Assembly: GCF_025917685.1 (NCBI RefSeq)
Contig: NZ_CP089518.1
Coordinates: forward strand, 2,109,001 to 2,173,000
Reading direction: 5' to 3'
Source of the DNA: Bacillus cereus
GTDB taxonomy: Bacteria > Bacillota > Bacilli > Bacillales > Bacillaceae_G
DNA: 64,000 nt
Under the pieces are notes generated by a model. The model worked only from the letters and a program-made list of their open reading frames with translations, searched no databases and was not told the DNA's origin. Made by a program: the position numbers and the translations under genes. Of this stretch, positions 34,626 to 42,350 are shown one piece after another (position 1 is the stretch's first letter; each line of letters opens with the position of its first letter).

Positions 34626-35261
34626 ATGACAAAAGTACTATTTATCACAGCAAATCCAAATTCAGCAGAAGGTTCTTTCGGTATGGCAGTAGGAGAAGCT
34701 TTCATCGAAGCATATAAAAACGAACATCCACAAGACGAAGTTGTAACAATTGATTTATTCAATACAACTGTACCAGCAATTGATGCAGATGTATTTGCTG
34801 CTTGGGGTAAATTTGCAGCAGGTGAAGGTTTTGAAACTTTAACGGAAGTTCAACAACAAAAAGTTGCAGCAATGAACGGAAACTTAGAAACATTTATGCA
34901 TGCAGATCGTTATGTATTCGTAACTCCAATGTGGAACTTTAGCTATCCACCAGTAGTGAAAGCATACTTAGATAACGTAGCAATCGCAGGTAAAACATTC
35001 AAATATACTGAAAATGGTCCAGTTGGCTTATTAGAAGGCAAAAAAGCACTTCACATTCAAGCTACAGGTGGCGTTTATTCTGAAGGAGCATATGCAGCTG
35101 TAGACTTCGGCCGTAATCACTTAAAAACAGTATTAGGATTCATCGGTGTAAATGAAACTGAATATATTGCAGTTGAAGGTATGAATGCTAATCCTGAAAA
35201 AGCACAAGAAATTAAAGAAGCAGCAATTGCTAACGCACGTGAATTAGCAAAACGTTTCTAA
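34626..35261 (+). CDS. azoR: FMN-dependent NADH:quinone oxidoreductase / azoreductase
   Basis: The 211-residue flavodoxin-like enzyme belongs to the AzoR/AcpD family and reduces quinones and azo compounds with NADH, protecting against electrophile stress. The N-terminal FMN site FITANPNSAEGSFGMAVGEAF, the conserved TPMWNFSYPPVVKAYLDN (about 98-115) and TGGVYSEG (about 146) are typical. AAAGGGAGA sets the start. Strong promoter, operator candidate and terminator make a self-contained unit. Confidence 0.92.
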   Translation: MTKVLFITANPNSAEGSFGMAVGEAFIEAYKNEHPQDEVVTIDLFNTTVPAIDADVFAAWGKFAAGEGFETLTEVQQQKVAAMNGNLETFMHADRYVFVTPMWNFSYPPVVKAYLDNVAIAGKTFKYTENGPVGLLEGKKALHIQATGGVYSEGAYAAVDFGRNHLKTVLGFIGVNETEYIAVEGMNANPEKAQEIKEAAIANARELAKRF

Positions 35262-35273
35262 TATAGAATACTT

Positions 35274-35309
35274 AAAAATGTCCAAACACTTGTTGTTTGG
35301 ACATTTTTT
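35274..35309 (+). terminator. Terminator after azoR
   Basis: The arms AAAAATGTCCAAACA and TGTTTGGACATTTTT flank a 3-6 nt loop and a T run follows. Confidence 0.9.
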
Positions 35310-35372
35310 CTTCTTTTTCCTTCGTTTGTCTAGTATAATGAAGGTCGGAATGATAATAGGTGGGGGTTCTGT

Positions 35373-36092
35373 ATGATTCAAACGTTTTTTAAAATCTTTT
35401 ATTTAATTTTAATCGTAATTGCGATTACACCGAGAATGTGGCGTCTTAAAAAACAAGTAAATACGATGTCACCGCAAGAAAAAGATAATGCTGTGTACAA
35501 AACGACAAATTGGTTTGGTAAGAAAATGGTACGTGTAGCTGGGGGAACAGTCGAAGTAAAAGGACTTGAAAATGTTCCAAAAGATAAGCCGGTACTAGTT
35601 GTAAGTAATCATCAGAGTAATATGGATATTCCTGTTTTACTAGGTTACTTAAATAAACCAATTGGATTTGTTTCAAAAGCAGAGATTAAGAAGTTTCCAG
35701 TTGTACCAACTTGGATGGAACTTATGAATTGTGTATTTATGGTTCGTAATGATCGTCGTCAATCTTTTCAAGCGATTAAAGATGGAATTGAACTATTAAA
35801 GAATGGACATTCTATCGTAATTTTCCCTGAAGGAACGAGAAGTAAGGGTGGCGAAATTGGAGAGTTTAAAGCTGGTAGTTTTCACCTTGCAGTAAAATCT
35901 GGCGTAGCTATTTTACCAGTAACGTTAGATGGTACATATAAAATGTTTGAGGCAAATGGAAATCGTATGAAGCCGGCACATGCAACGGTAACAATTTCTA
36001 AGCCAATTACACAAGAAGAATATGCAAGTATGGATATTAAAGAATTAACAAAACATACACAAGACGTTATTGCATCTCAATTACATAAGTAA
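35373..36092 (+). CDS. plsC: 1-acyl-sn-glycerol-3-phosphate acyltransferase (PlsC)
   Basis: The 239-residue membrane-bound acyltransferase adds the second acyl chain to lysophosphatidic acid, giving phosphatidic acid. An N-terminal hydrophobic anchor (FKIFYLILIVIAIT) precedes the HX4D catalytic motif NHQSNMD (His80, Asp85) and the substrate motif FPEGTRSKGG (about 152). GGTGGGGG lies before the ATG. It is monocistronic between terminators. Confidence 0.9.
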   Translation: MIQTFFKIFYLILIVIAITPRMWRLKKQVNTMSPQEKDNAVYKTTNWFGKKMVRVAGGTVEVKGLENVPKDKPVLVVSNHQSNMDIPVLLGYLNKPIGFVSKAEIKKFPVVPTWMELMNCVFMVRNDRRQSFQAIKDGIELLKNGHSIVIFPEGTRSKGGEIGEFKAGSFHLAVKSGVAILPVTLDGTYKMFEANGNRMKPAHATVTISKPITQEEYASMDIKELTKHTQDVIASQLHK

Positions 36093-36094
36093 TA

Positions 36095-36137
36095 AAAAAA
36101 AGGTTTCAGCTTAAATTAAGCTGAAACCTTTTTTTTA
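36095..36137. terminator. Bidirectional terminator between plsC and the hemolysin III gene
   Basis: A perfect palindrome, AAAAAAAAGGTTTCAGCTTAA with its complement, has A and T runs on both sides and lies between convergent genes. Confidence 0.92.
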
Positions 36138-36791
36138 TGCTGCTGGTAATACATAAAATAGTACGCAGAAAAACATCATTGCACTACCACCTAATACGAA
36201 AAGATGCCAAATGGCATGATTGAAAGGTAGCTTTTCCCAAAGGAAGAATATAGCACCGACAGAATATAAAATTCCACCTGCTAATAGTAGTGAAAAACCG
36301 TGACCAGTTAGATTTTCATAAAGTGGTTTTATAGCAACGATTATGAGCCATCCCATAATGATATAACATAAAGTTGATGCTTTTATAAAGCGACGTACAA
36401 AGAAAATTTTGAAGACAATACCGCCAATTGCAAGTGTCCATATAATAGCGAGTAACGTCCAGCCTAAAGGTCCACGAAGTGTAATAAGTAGAAACGGAGT
36501 ATATGTGCCAGCGATTAATAAATAGATGGCTGAGTGATCTAAAATAGTAAATAATTTTTCTACCTTTGGATGGTGAATGCTATGTAGCAACGTCGAAAAC
36601 AAGTACAGTAAGAACATGCTTACACCATAAACAGTAAATGCAACAACAGCAGATGCAGTACCATGTTTAGAAGCATGAATAATTAATATAATTAAGGCAG
36701 GGATGCTTAAAATGGCACCGATACCATGTGTAATTGCATTTGCAATTTCTTCTTTCACAAAATGTGTCATTCGTGTCATTTTTTCAGTCAT
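36135..36791 (-). CDS. Hemolysin III family membrane protein (PAQR-like)
   Basis: The 218-residue protein has seven hydrophobic segments and belongs to the Hly-III/YqfA-PAQR family. The N-terminal EEIANAITHGIGAILSIPALI and the segment LLHSIHHPKVEKLFTILDHSAIYLLIAGTY contain the conserved Glu, His and Asp residues. B. cereus hemolysin III has been reported as pore-forming, but many family members have other roles. ATG 36791 follows GAAAGGA; upstream ATGs to 36851 lack a site. Confidence 0.87.
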   Translation of the reverse strand: MTEKMTRMTHFVKEEIANAITHGIGAILSIPALIILIIHASKHGTASAVVAFTVYGVSMFLLYLFSTLLHSIHHPKVEKLFTILDHSAIYLLIAGTYTPFLLITLRGPLGWTLLAIIWTLAIGGIVFKIFFVRRFIKASTLCYIIMGWLIIVAIKPLYENLTGHGFSLLLAGGILYSVGAIFFLWEKLPFNHAIWHLFVLGGSAMMFFCVLFYVLPAA

Positions 36792-37005
36792 AATGCAAAT
36801 CCTTTCTACTATCATAAAATAATATGTCGTTTCCCTTACCATATCATACACAAAGACAATAGAAAATGAAATTTGTATAATTGATTATATTTTTGAATTT
36901 TTTTGACAAAAGACAACGGACTTGTTGACGTTTTCAAACTTTTTTGACAAAATAAAATTATGTAATAGTAGGACAAGGAATCTACTAAAAAAAGGGGATG
37001 GGGAA

Positions 37006-37191
37006 ATGTTTTCAAATATTGGCTTTCCAGGGTTAATTTTAATTTTAGTAGCTGTACTCATTTTATTTGGACCTAAAAAATTGCCGGAAATCGGGAAGGC
37101 TTTAGGAGAAACGTTAAAAGAGTTTAAAAAATCAACGAAAGAATTGACAGATGACGCATTTCAAGAGAAGGAAAAGAAGGAAAAAATGTGA
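37006..37191 (+). CDS. tatA: Sec-independent protein translocase subunit TatA
   Basis: The 61-residue membrane protein forms the Tat channel that exports folded twin-arginine proteins. A membrane span ([17 protein letters not shown], residues 6-22) is followed by the family motif [20 protein letters not shown] and a charged tail. AAAGGGGATGGGG lies before ATG 37006. tatC follows after about 43 nt. No Tat substrate gene adjoins the pair. Confidence 0.93.
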
Positions 37192-37234
37192 TGAATTTTC
37201 CTCGTAATGGGATAAATAAAGTGTGGTGAACGAG

Positions 37235-37975
37235 ATGGAAGATCGGGAAATGAGCGTAGTAGAACATATTGTTGAGCTTCGTAAACGAGTAATATATACA
37301 GTTTTATCCTTTGTACTATTTTTAATTATTGGATTTACTTTTACGAAGGACATTTATTTTTGGCTCGTAAAAGATTTACCAATGAAATTAACTGTTCTCG
37401 GTCCAAGTGATGTATTGTGGATTTTTTTCTCGATTGCTACAGTATTTGCTATCGTTTGTACAATTCCTTTTGCTGCTATACAAATTTGGTTATTTGTAAA
37501 ACCAGGTTTACATTCAAATGAACAAAAGATGACAGTGATGTATATACCGGTATTGTCTATATTATTTATTGCAGGTTTATGTTTTGGCTATTTTATTGTA
37601 ATGCCGTTTCTATTTCATTTTTTAACTACGATTGGTAATGAAATGTTTAATACGATGTTTACGACAGAAAAATATTTTCATTTTGTATTGAATTTAACAG
37701 TACCATTTGCTGTCATTTTTGAATTACCTGTAGTTGTAATGTTTTTAACGAGTATTGGACTTTTAACGGCAGAATTTCTTGTGAAAATAAGAAGGTATGC
37801 ATATGTAATATTGATTATTATTGCATCATGTATATCACCACCTGATTTTTTATCACATAGTTTAGTTGCGGTACCACTTATTTGTATTTATGAAATTAGC
37901 ATCGCTTTATCAAAGATTGTTAGTAAGCGAAAACAAAAAAGAGAAGAAAAACAGTCGAAAAGTGCCTCTTTATAA
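37235..37975 (+). CDS. tatC: Sec-independent protein translocase subunit TatC
   Basis: The 246-residue protein with six membrane spans recognises twin-arginine signal peptides. The N-terminal EHIVELRKRVIYTVLSF, the P-[FG]-x-F segment near VMPFLFHF, and FELPVVVMFLTSIGLL with the conserved Glu are hallmark TatC features. The start is ATG 37235 behind GTGGTGA; GTG 37223 is an alternative. It forms an operon with tatA, and its terminator overlaps the 3' end of the gene. Confidence 0.93.
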   Translation: MEDREMSVVEHIVELRKRVIYTVLSFVLFLIIGFTFTKDIYFWLVKDLPMKLTVLGPSDVLWIFFSIATVFAIVCTIPFAAIQIWLFVKPGLHSNEQKMTVMYIPVLSILFIAGLCFGYFIVMPFLFHFLTTIGNEMFNTMFTTEKYFHFVLNLTVPFAVIFELPVVVMFLTSIGLLTAEFLVKIRRYAYVILIIIASCISPPDFLSHSLVAVPLICIYEISIALSKIVSKRKQKREEKQSKSASL

Positions 37976-37987
37976 AGGCACTTTTTA
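37958..37987 (+). terminator. Terminator of tatA-tatC
   Basis: AAAAGTGCCT(CT)TTATAAAGGCACTTTTT forms a hairpin overlapping the last codons and stop of tatC. Confidence 0.87.
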
Positions 37988-38104
37988 ATTTATTTGTTAT
38001 ACTCTAGATATAATCGTATACAATATATAGAAGAAAAAAATTATAGAATCTCCAAAATTTAGACAAACTTTTCACTTTTATAAGTTTATACTGAAGTTAT
38101 CGAG

Positions 38105-38163
38105 CTATATATGGATAATAAGACTCCCGTCTCAAGGGATATATAGGACAGGGGCCGAATTAG
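38105..38163 (+). other. Potentially structured leader before two small unknown genes
   Basis: CTATATAT (near 38105) pairs with ATATATAG (near 38145), enclosing CCCGTCTCAAGGG. The GGGGCCG motif recurs at 38154 and 38204. It does not match any riboswitch class I know. Confidence 0.3.
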
Positions 38164-38301
38164 GTGGATATAAATGAAGTATTAACTTCTAAACGGGGGC
38201 CGCTTAAGAATATTTTAGTTTTCATAGGAAACCTACACTTGAAAAACGTGTTAAAGAATAAAGTGGAGGAAGTTCAAAAATCCAACGAAAAAGAGGATTG
38301 A
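38164..38301 (+). CDS. Candidate small basic protein of unknown function
   Basis: A GTG-started frame of 45 codons encodes VDINEVLTSKRGPLKN, a short hydrophobic core (ILVFIGNLHL) and a Lys/Glu-rich helix ending EEVQKSNEKED. The codon pattern looks protein-like, and it ends 4 nt before the next start. The ribosome site is weak (CAGGGG, about 8 nt away), and the nearest upstream codon is a stop. I do not recognise a family. It may be translated together with the next gene. Confidence 0.4.
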   Translation: MDINEVLTSKRGPLKNILVFIGNLHLKNVLKNKVEEVQKSNEKED

Positions 38302-38305
38302 TATT

Positions 38306-38557
38306 GTGATTACGAAAAGTTTTTATTTCACTCATGCAACAGGGAGTTGTATTAAAATATTTGAAATCCCTGTCCTACAAACACAGCATCCATTAGCGTT
38401 TCTAATTCAGTCTCGTCTTCAATTGTTTATTGCAAAAATTCAAAAACATAAAAATCCAAGATTCTCGTACTCTTTCCGTGAATATTTACAAAGTTGTTTG
38501 AAGTGGAATGATTATTCAAATGTATATAAAACAAATACTCTTGAAAAAAATGCATGA
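38306..38557 (+). CDS. Hypothetical protein, 83 residues
   Basis: The GTG start lies about 9 nt after AAAGAGG. The protein (starting MITKSFYFTHATGSCIKIF) is basic and aromatic-rich, with no signal peptide or clear membrane span. It contains two Cys, four His and many Lys. It is followed by a weak terminator. I do not recognise the family. The tight spacing to the 45-codon frame upstream suggests a two-gene unit. Confidence 0.5.
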   Translation: MITKSFYFTHATGSCIKIFEIPVLQTQHPLAFLIQSRLQLFIAKIQKHKNPRFSYSFREYLQSCLKWNDYSNVYKTNTLEKNA

Positions 38558-38568
38558 TATAGAGTGTG

Positions 38569-38597
38569 GACAGGGTTAAGAGCTCTGTCTTTTTTAT
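38569..38597 (+). terminator. Terminator after the unknown small genes
   Basis: GACAGGG with CTCTGTC (one wobble) and a following TTTTTT form a short hairpin terminator. Confidence 0.7.
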
Positions 38598-38644
38598 TTT
38601 AGATATAAAAATATAATTAATTTGGTGAAATTTGTTCTAAATTG

Positions 38645-38672
38645 TTGAAAGCAATGGGAATACTAGTATAAT
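38645..38672 (+). promoter_or_regulatory. Sigma-A-type promoter of the degV-like gene
   Basis: TTGAAA (38645-38650), a 16-nt spacer and TATAAT (38667-38672), ending 37 nt before the ATG. Confidence 0.75.
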
Positions 38673-38708
38673 AACAAGGAGAGCGTATTGGAAAGGGAAG
38701 AATATAAT

Positions 38709-39551
38709 ATGCAAAAAATTAAAATTGTAACAGATTCAACGGCGGATTTATCACAAGAGGTAATTGAGAAGTATGACATTCATGTTCTACCATTATCAAT
38801 CTCTGTAAATGGACAAACATATTTAGATCGCGTTGATCTACAACCGGATGAATTTATTGAAGAAATGCTTAAATCAGAAGAACTACCAAAAACATCACAA
38901 CCGGCAATGGGGACATTTGTAGAAATGTATGACAAGTTAGGCGAAGATGGAAGTGAAGTACTTTCTATTCATATGACGAGTGGAATGAGTGGTACTGTCG
39001 CAACTGCCAATAGTGCTGCAACAATGACCGATACAAAAGTAACAGTTGTTGATTCTCAATTTATTACACATGCTTTAGCATATCAAGTAATTGAAGCTGC
39101 TAAAATGGCAAATGAAGGACGCTCACTAGAGGATATTATAAAGCGAATTGATGAAGTGAGAAAAAATACCCGCTTATATGTAGTTGTAGATACATTGGAG
39201 AACTTAGTGAAAGGTGGACGTATTGGTAAAGGAAAAGCATTTATCGGTTCTTTACTGAACATCAAACCAATTGCAAACCTTGAAGGTGGAGCATACAATC
39301 CAGTGACAAAAGTTCGTAGTCAAGGACAGATTGTAAAGACACTGACTAAAATATTTGAACAAGATACAGCAGGAAAGTCTATAAAGGCTGTTGCAATTCC
39401 GCATGCAAAAGCAATTCCTTTAGCTGAAAGTATGAAAGCAGCGGTTGAAAAAGTGAGTGGATTTACTCAATCAGAAATTTTTTATACAACACCTATTATT
39501 AGTACTCATACAGGGCCAGGAGCAATTGGTTTTATGTATTTAGCAGAGTAA
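38709..39551 (+). CDS. DegV family fatty-acid-binding protein
   Basis: The 280-residue cytoplasmic protein opens with KIVTDSTADLSQEV and has TSQPAMGTFVEMYD, SIHMTSGMSGT (about 88-98) and HTGPGAIGFMY at the C-terminus. These are DegV/FakB features. FakB proteins present fatty acids to the FakA kinase for phosphorylation and phospholipid synthesis; the conserved Ser/Thr and His here fit lipid head binding. ATG 38709 follows AAAGGGAAG; an upstream in-frame TTG at 38688 overlaps poor signals. Confidence 0.9.
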   Translation: MQKIKIVTDSTADLSQEVIEKYDIHVLPLSISVNGQTYLDRVDLQPDEFIEEMLKSEELPKTSQPAMGTFVEMYDKLGEDGSEVLSIHMTSGMSGTVATANSAATMTDTKVTVVDSQFITHALAYQVIEAAKMANEGRSLEDIIKRIDEVRKNTRLYVVVDTLENLVKGGRIGKGKAFIGSLLNIKPIANLEGGAYNPVTKVRSQGQIVKTLTKIFEQDTAGKSIKAVAIPHAKAIPLAESMKAAVEKVSGFTQSEIFYTTPIISTHTGPGAIGFMYLAE

Positions 39552-39553
39552 TA

Positions 39554-39592
39554 AAAAAGCTACTTGAAATATATTTTCAAGTAGCTTTTTTA
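39554..39592. terminator. Terminator after the degV-like gene
   Basis: AAAAAAGCTACTTGAAA with TTTCAAGTAGCTTTTTT forms a perfect long hairpin with A and T runs, so it may also end the convergent small ORF. Confidence 0.9.
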
Positions 39593-39673
39593 TGTGAAAA
39601 TAATATAGGAAATGAGAAGGGCTATACAGGCGCTACCGCTAATGATATAGCGAGTCTGTAAATAATCTTTCAT
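39590..39673 (-). CDS. Candidate 27-residue single-span membrane peptide
   Basis: On the minus strand, AAAAGGGTGAT lies about 5 nt before ATG 39673. The frame runs 27 codons to a TAA at 39590. The peptide starts MKDYLQTRY, followed by a hydrophobic stretch (IISGSACIALLISYIIF). A single membrane span is likely. As with the peptide at 19419, its end abuts the terminator of a convergent gene. Family unknown. Confidence 0.5.
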   Translation of the reverse strand: MKDYLQTRYIISGSACIALLISYIIFT

Positions 39674-39734
39674 AGAAATCACCCTTTTCGATTTTCTAAA
39701 GTATATGATAAATCATTAAAAAAAAGTAGCGCAG

Positions 39735-40709
39735 TTATACATGAGTGGTTTCTGTGATTTTTTCTGTTTTTTCCTCTGAAATACTGGGGCTATAAGTGAA
39801 AGTTTGACCTAAAAAGAGAACATGTAGTTGTTCCCACGGTAGCATTCGTAAATTCCAGTTATTTCGTAGTCTTGTTATTGCTTCTCTTGGTGTTTCATCT
39901 GCTAAAGCAAAAGTACCGTAGTGCATTGGAATGAAATGTGTAGCTTTTATATCTAAATAGGCTTGCACAGCTTCTTCAGGTGAAACGTGAGACACTTTCA
40001 TAAACCATTCTGGTTCATAGGCACCAATTGGCATAAGTGCAATATCAATTGAAAAACGGTTTCCGATTTCTTTAAAACCTTGGAAATAACCACTATCACC
40101 ACAAAAATAAATGGTTTCTGAAGAAGTCATATTATCAATGATCCATCCTCCCCAGTGAGAGGTGTTCATATCAAATAATGATCTTCTCGTCCAGTGCTGG
40201 GCAGGTACGAAGTGAAAAGAGACTTCATCAATTGTTGTACTTTCCCACCAGTTGTATTCTTCTACATTGGTAAATTTTTTACGAGTGAATAATTTTTTAA
40301 GCCCAATAGGAACAAGGTATAAGGCATCATCATTTAGTTGGCGAAGAGATGAAAAGTCTAAATGATCGTAATGACCGTGTGAAATAAGAACGATATCGAT
40401 TTTCGGTAGTTCTTTTATAGAGAGCCCTGGCTCAGTAAGTCGTGGAACCAACTTTAATTTATTTGCCCATACTGGATCTGTTAAAATATTTAAGCCGTTC
40501 GTTTGAATGAGAAAAGTGGAATGACCAATCCATGTGACAGTTGTTTTTTCAAAGTTATTGAGCAAAAATTTACTTTGTTTAACAGGTGATTGTTCTACTA
40601 GAAAAGAAAAGTCTTTTTTTGTTTGTTTTCTCTCTTTACGCCAGCGTAGGAAGGAGCGAATCGATTTTTTTGTACTTACATTATCCATATTTTCATAGCG
40701 CTTAGCCAT
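39735..40709 (-). CDS. Metallo-beta-lactamase-fold hydrolase (UlaG/NAPE-PLD-like)
   Basis: The 324-residue protein has the metal-binding HxHxDH motif in LISHGHYDHLD (about residues 108-118), FCGDSGYFQGF (about 196) and the C-terminal IPMHYGTFALADE. The opening TVTWIGHSTFLIQTNGLNILTDPVW is typical of the L-ascorbate-6-P lactonase/NAPE-PLD-like branch. It is probably a cytoplasmic lactonase or phosphodiesterase. ATG 40709 lies after GAGGTGATGTTC. No beta-lactamase activity is implied. Confidence 0.87.
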   Translation of the reverse strand: MAKRYENMDNVSTKKSIRSFLRWRKERKQTKKDFSFLVEQSPVKQSKFLLNNFEKTTVTWIGHSTFLIQTNGLNILTDPVWANKLKLVPRLTEPGLSIKELPKIDIVLISHGHYDHLDFSSLRQLNDDALYLVPIGLKKLFTRKKFTNVEEYNWWESTTIDEVSFHFVPAQHWTRRSLFDMNTSHWGGWIIDNMTSSETIYFCGDSGYFQGFKEIGNRFSIDIALMPIGAYEPEWFMKVSHVSPEEAVQAYLDIKATHFIPMHYGTFALADETPREAITRLRNNWNLRMLPWEQLHVLFLGQTFTYSPSISEEKTEKITETTHV

Positions 40710-40934
40710 GAACATCACCTCATTTAAAATCGTTGTAGTTGTATTGTACCGAAATGTTGTTAAGGAATACAGTGTTTAACATGGATTAATGTTTAAGTAA
40801 TTGTAAAAAAACAGGGGATAGGCATTTACAAATTTAACAATGAACTTTGTCTCGTAAATAATGTTTAGAGAAATAATAGTAGTAAAATATATTTTGTCTA
40901 GTAATTAGCTTTAAATAAAGAAGTAACATACGTA

Positions 40935-40948
40935 AAATCGTACGATTT
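40935..40948 (+). promoter_or_regulatory. 14-bp perfect palindrome upstream of the sco gene
   Basis: AAATCGTACGATTT lies 98 nt before the sco start in a gene-free stretch (40710-41045). It could be an operator; no known regulator was recognised. The rest of this stretch is AT-rich with nothing else I can support. Confidence 0.35.
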
Positions 40949-41045
40949 CGTGAACAAATGGCGTAAACAATTTTCTCATAGTGTTTACTTTTGTTATGAT
41001 ATACATTACTTACATAAATTAAGGAAAGAGAAAAGAGGTTTAATA

Positions 41046-41633
41046 ATGAAGCGTTATCAAAGGTTAATTGGTCTTATGGTTGTATTTTGTCTCTTTATAC
41101 TTGCAGGTTGTAGCAGTTCAGGTTCAAAATTACGTAAACCGTTAAACTGGGATTTAGAAACTTTCCAATTTACAAATCAAGAAGGAAAGCCATTTGGTAC
41201 AAAAGATTTAAAAGGGAAAGTTTGGGTAGCTGATTTCATGTTTACAAACTGTCAAACAGTTTGTCCGCCAATGACTGCTAATATGGCGAAATTACAGAAG
41301 ATGGCGAAGGAAGAGAAATTAGACGTTCAGTTTGTATCGTTTAGTGTAGACCCTGACCTTGATAAACCAGAAAATTTGAAAGCATTCATTCAAAAGTTTA
41401 CAGAAGATACAAGTAATTGGAACTTGTTAACAGGTTATTCGCTGGAGGATATTACAAAGTTCGCAAAAGAGAACTTCCAATCGCTTGTAGATAAACCAGA
41501 GAATGGGCAAGTAATGCATGGTACATCATTTTATTTAATTGATCAAAATGGAAAAGTAATGAAGAAATATAGTGGTATTAGTAATACGCCATACGAAGAT
41601 ATTATACGTGATATGAAGCGATTAGTGGATTAA
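41046..41633 (+). CDS. Sco1/SenC-type copper chaperone lipoprotein
   Basis: The 195-residue lipoprotein is anchored outside the membrane by a lipobox (FILAGCSS, Cys about 20) and has a thioredoxin fold. The copper ligands are Cys69 and Cys73 in NCQTVCPP and His158 in MHGTSFY. Such proteins help assemble the CuA centre of cytochrome c oxidase (BsSco/YpmQ). AAAGAGG precedes ATG 41046; the longer upstream frame lacks a start signal. It is monocistronic and ends at a terminator. Confidence 0.9.
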   Translation: MKRYQRLIGLMVVFCLFILAGCSSSGSKLRKPLNWDLETFQFTNQEGKPFGTKDLKGKVWVADFMFTNCQTVCPPMTANMAKLQKMAKEEKLDVQFVSFSVDPDLDKPENLKAFIQKFTEDTSNWNLLTGYSLEDITKFAKENFQSLVDKPENGQVMHGTSFYLIDQNGKVMKKYSGISNTPYEDIIRDMKRLVD

Positions 41634-41665
41634 AAAGAAGGGTGCTTAGCACCCTTCTTTTTTGT
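41632..41665. terminator. Bidirectional terminator between sco and hsp20 genes
   Basis: AAAAAGAAGGGTGCT with its complement AGCACCCTTCTTTTT forms a tight hairpin between convergent genes. Confidence 0.9.
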
Positions 41666-41668
41666 CTT

Positions 41669-42133
41669 TTAGTCTATGGATAATATATCGTGTTGTTGCG
41701 GAAGTTTCTGTGCACGAATTTCTAACACACCGTTTTGATAAGAAGCTTTCGCTGCTTTTTTATTAATTAAATATGGTAACTTAATAATTCTTGAAGCTTC
41801 TGAAATGGAACGTTCTCGGCGATAATAGTTATGAGATGTTTTTTCGTCTGCCTCTTCAAGTATATCTTCTTTAACAGAGACTTTTAAGTATTCACTTTGT
41901 ATTTCAATTTGAATTTGTTCTTTTTGTATGCCTGGTAGTTCAGCTGTTACGAAGAGTTCGTCACCAACTTCGTATAAATCTACAGGGAATGTTAATAAAC
42001 GGTTTCCTTTTTGGAAAAAATGATTTAAATCAGCGATTACATTGCGAAGTGGTGTTTGTTCGAAAAAATCATCAATTTGCTTTAAATAATTGCGAACCGG
42101 TGGGCGAGAAGAATCTTTTTTTTCTTCACTCAT
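41669..42133 (-). CDS. Hsp20/alpha-crystallin small heat shock protein
   Basis: The 154-residue chaperone has an alpha-crystallin domain (about 50-145): DLYEVGDELFVTAELPGIQKEQI, ERSISEASRIIKLPYLINKKAAKASYQNGVLEIRA. The family prevents aggregation of unfolded proteins in the cytoplasm or, in Bacillus spores, is often a spore or heat-stress protein. AGGAGGG lies 6 nt before the ATG. No CIRCE or sigma-B box was recognised upstream. Confidence 0.88.
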   Translation of the reverse strand: MSEEKKDSSRPPVRNYLKQIDDFFEQTPLRNVIADLNHFFQKGNRLLTFPVDLYEVGDELFVTAELPGIQKEQIQIEIQSEYLKVSVKEDILEEADEKTSHNYYRRERSISEASRIIKLPYLINKKAAKASYQNGVLEIRAQKLPQQHDILSID

Positions 42134-42350
42134 GGTATTCCCTCCTAGAAATCAATATGCAATATCATATGACAAAAGCGGAGAAAGGTGATTGCCTAGT
42201 TTTCATGTTTTCATAAAAAATTGTTAAAAATGTGAAATGGAGTGATTTTTTTATAGTTTTTGGTCGCCATATTCAGTTGATTATGCTAGTATAAATAGGG
42301 TTGATATAGTAGTATAGAGACAGAATGAAAACTGAAAGAGGGTAAGAAGT

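Noticed and set aside
36898..36954. Two TTTTTTGACAAAA motifs before tatA as possible promoters
   Set aside because: No -10 hexamer at suitable spacing could be matched with confidence.
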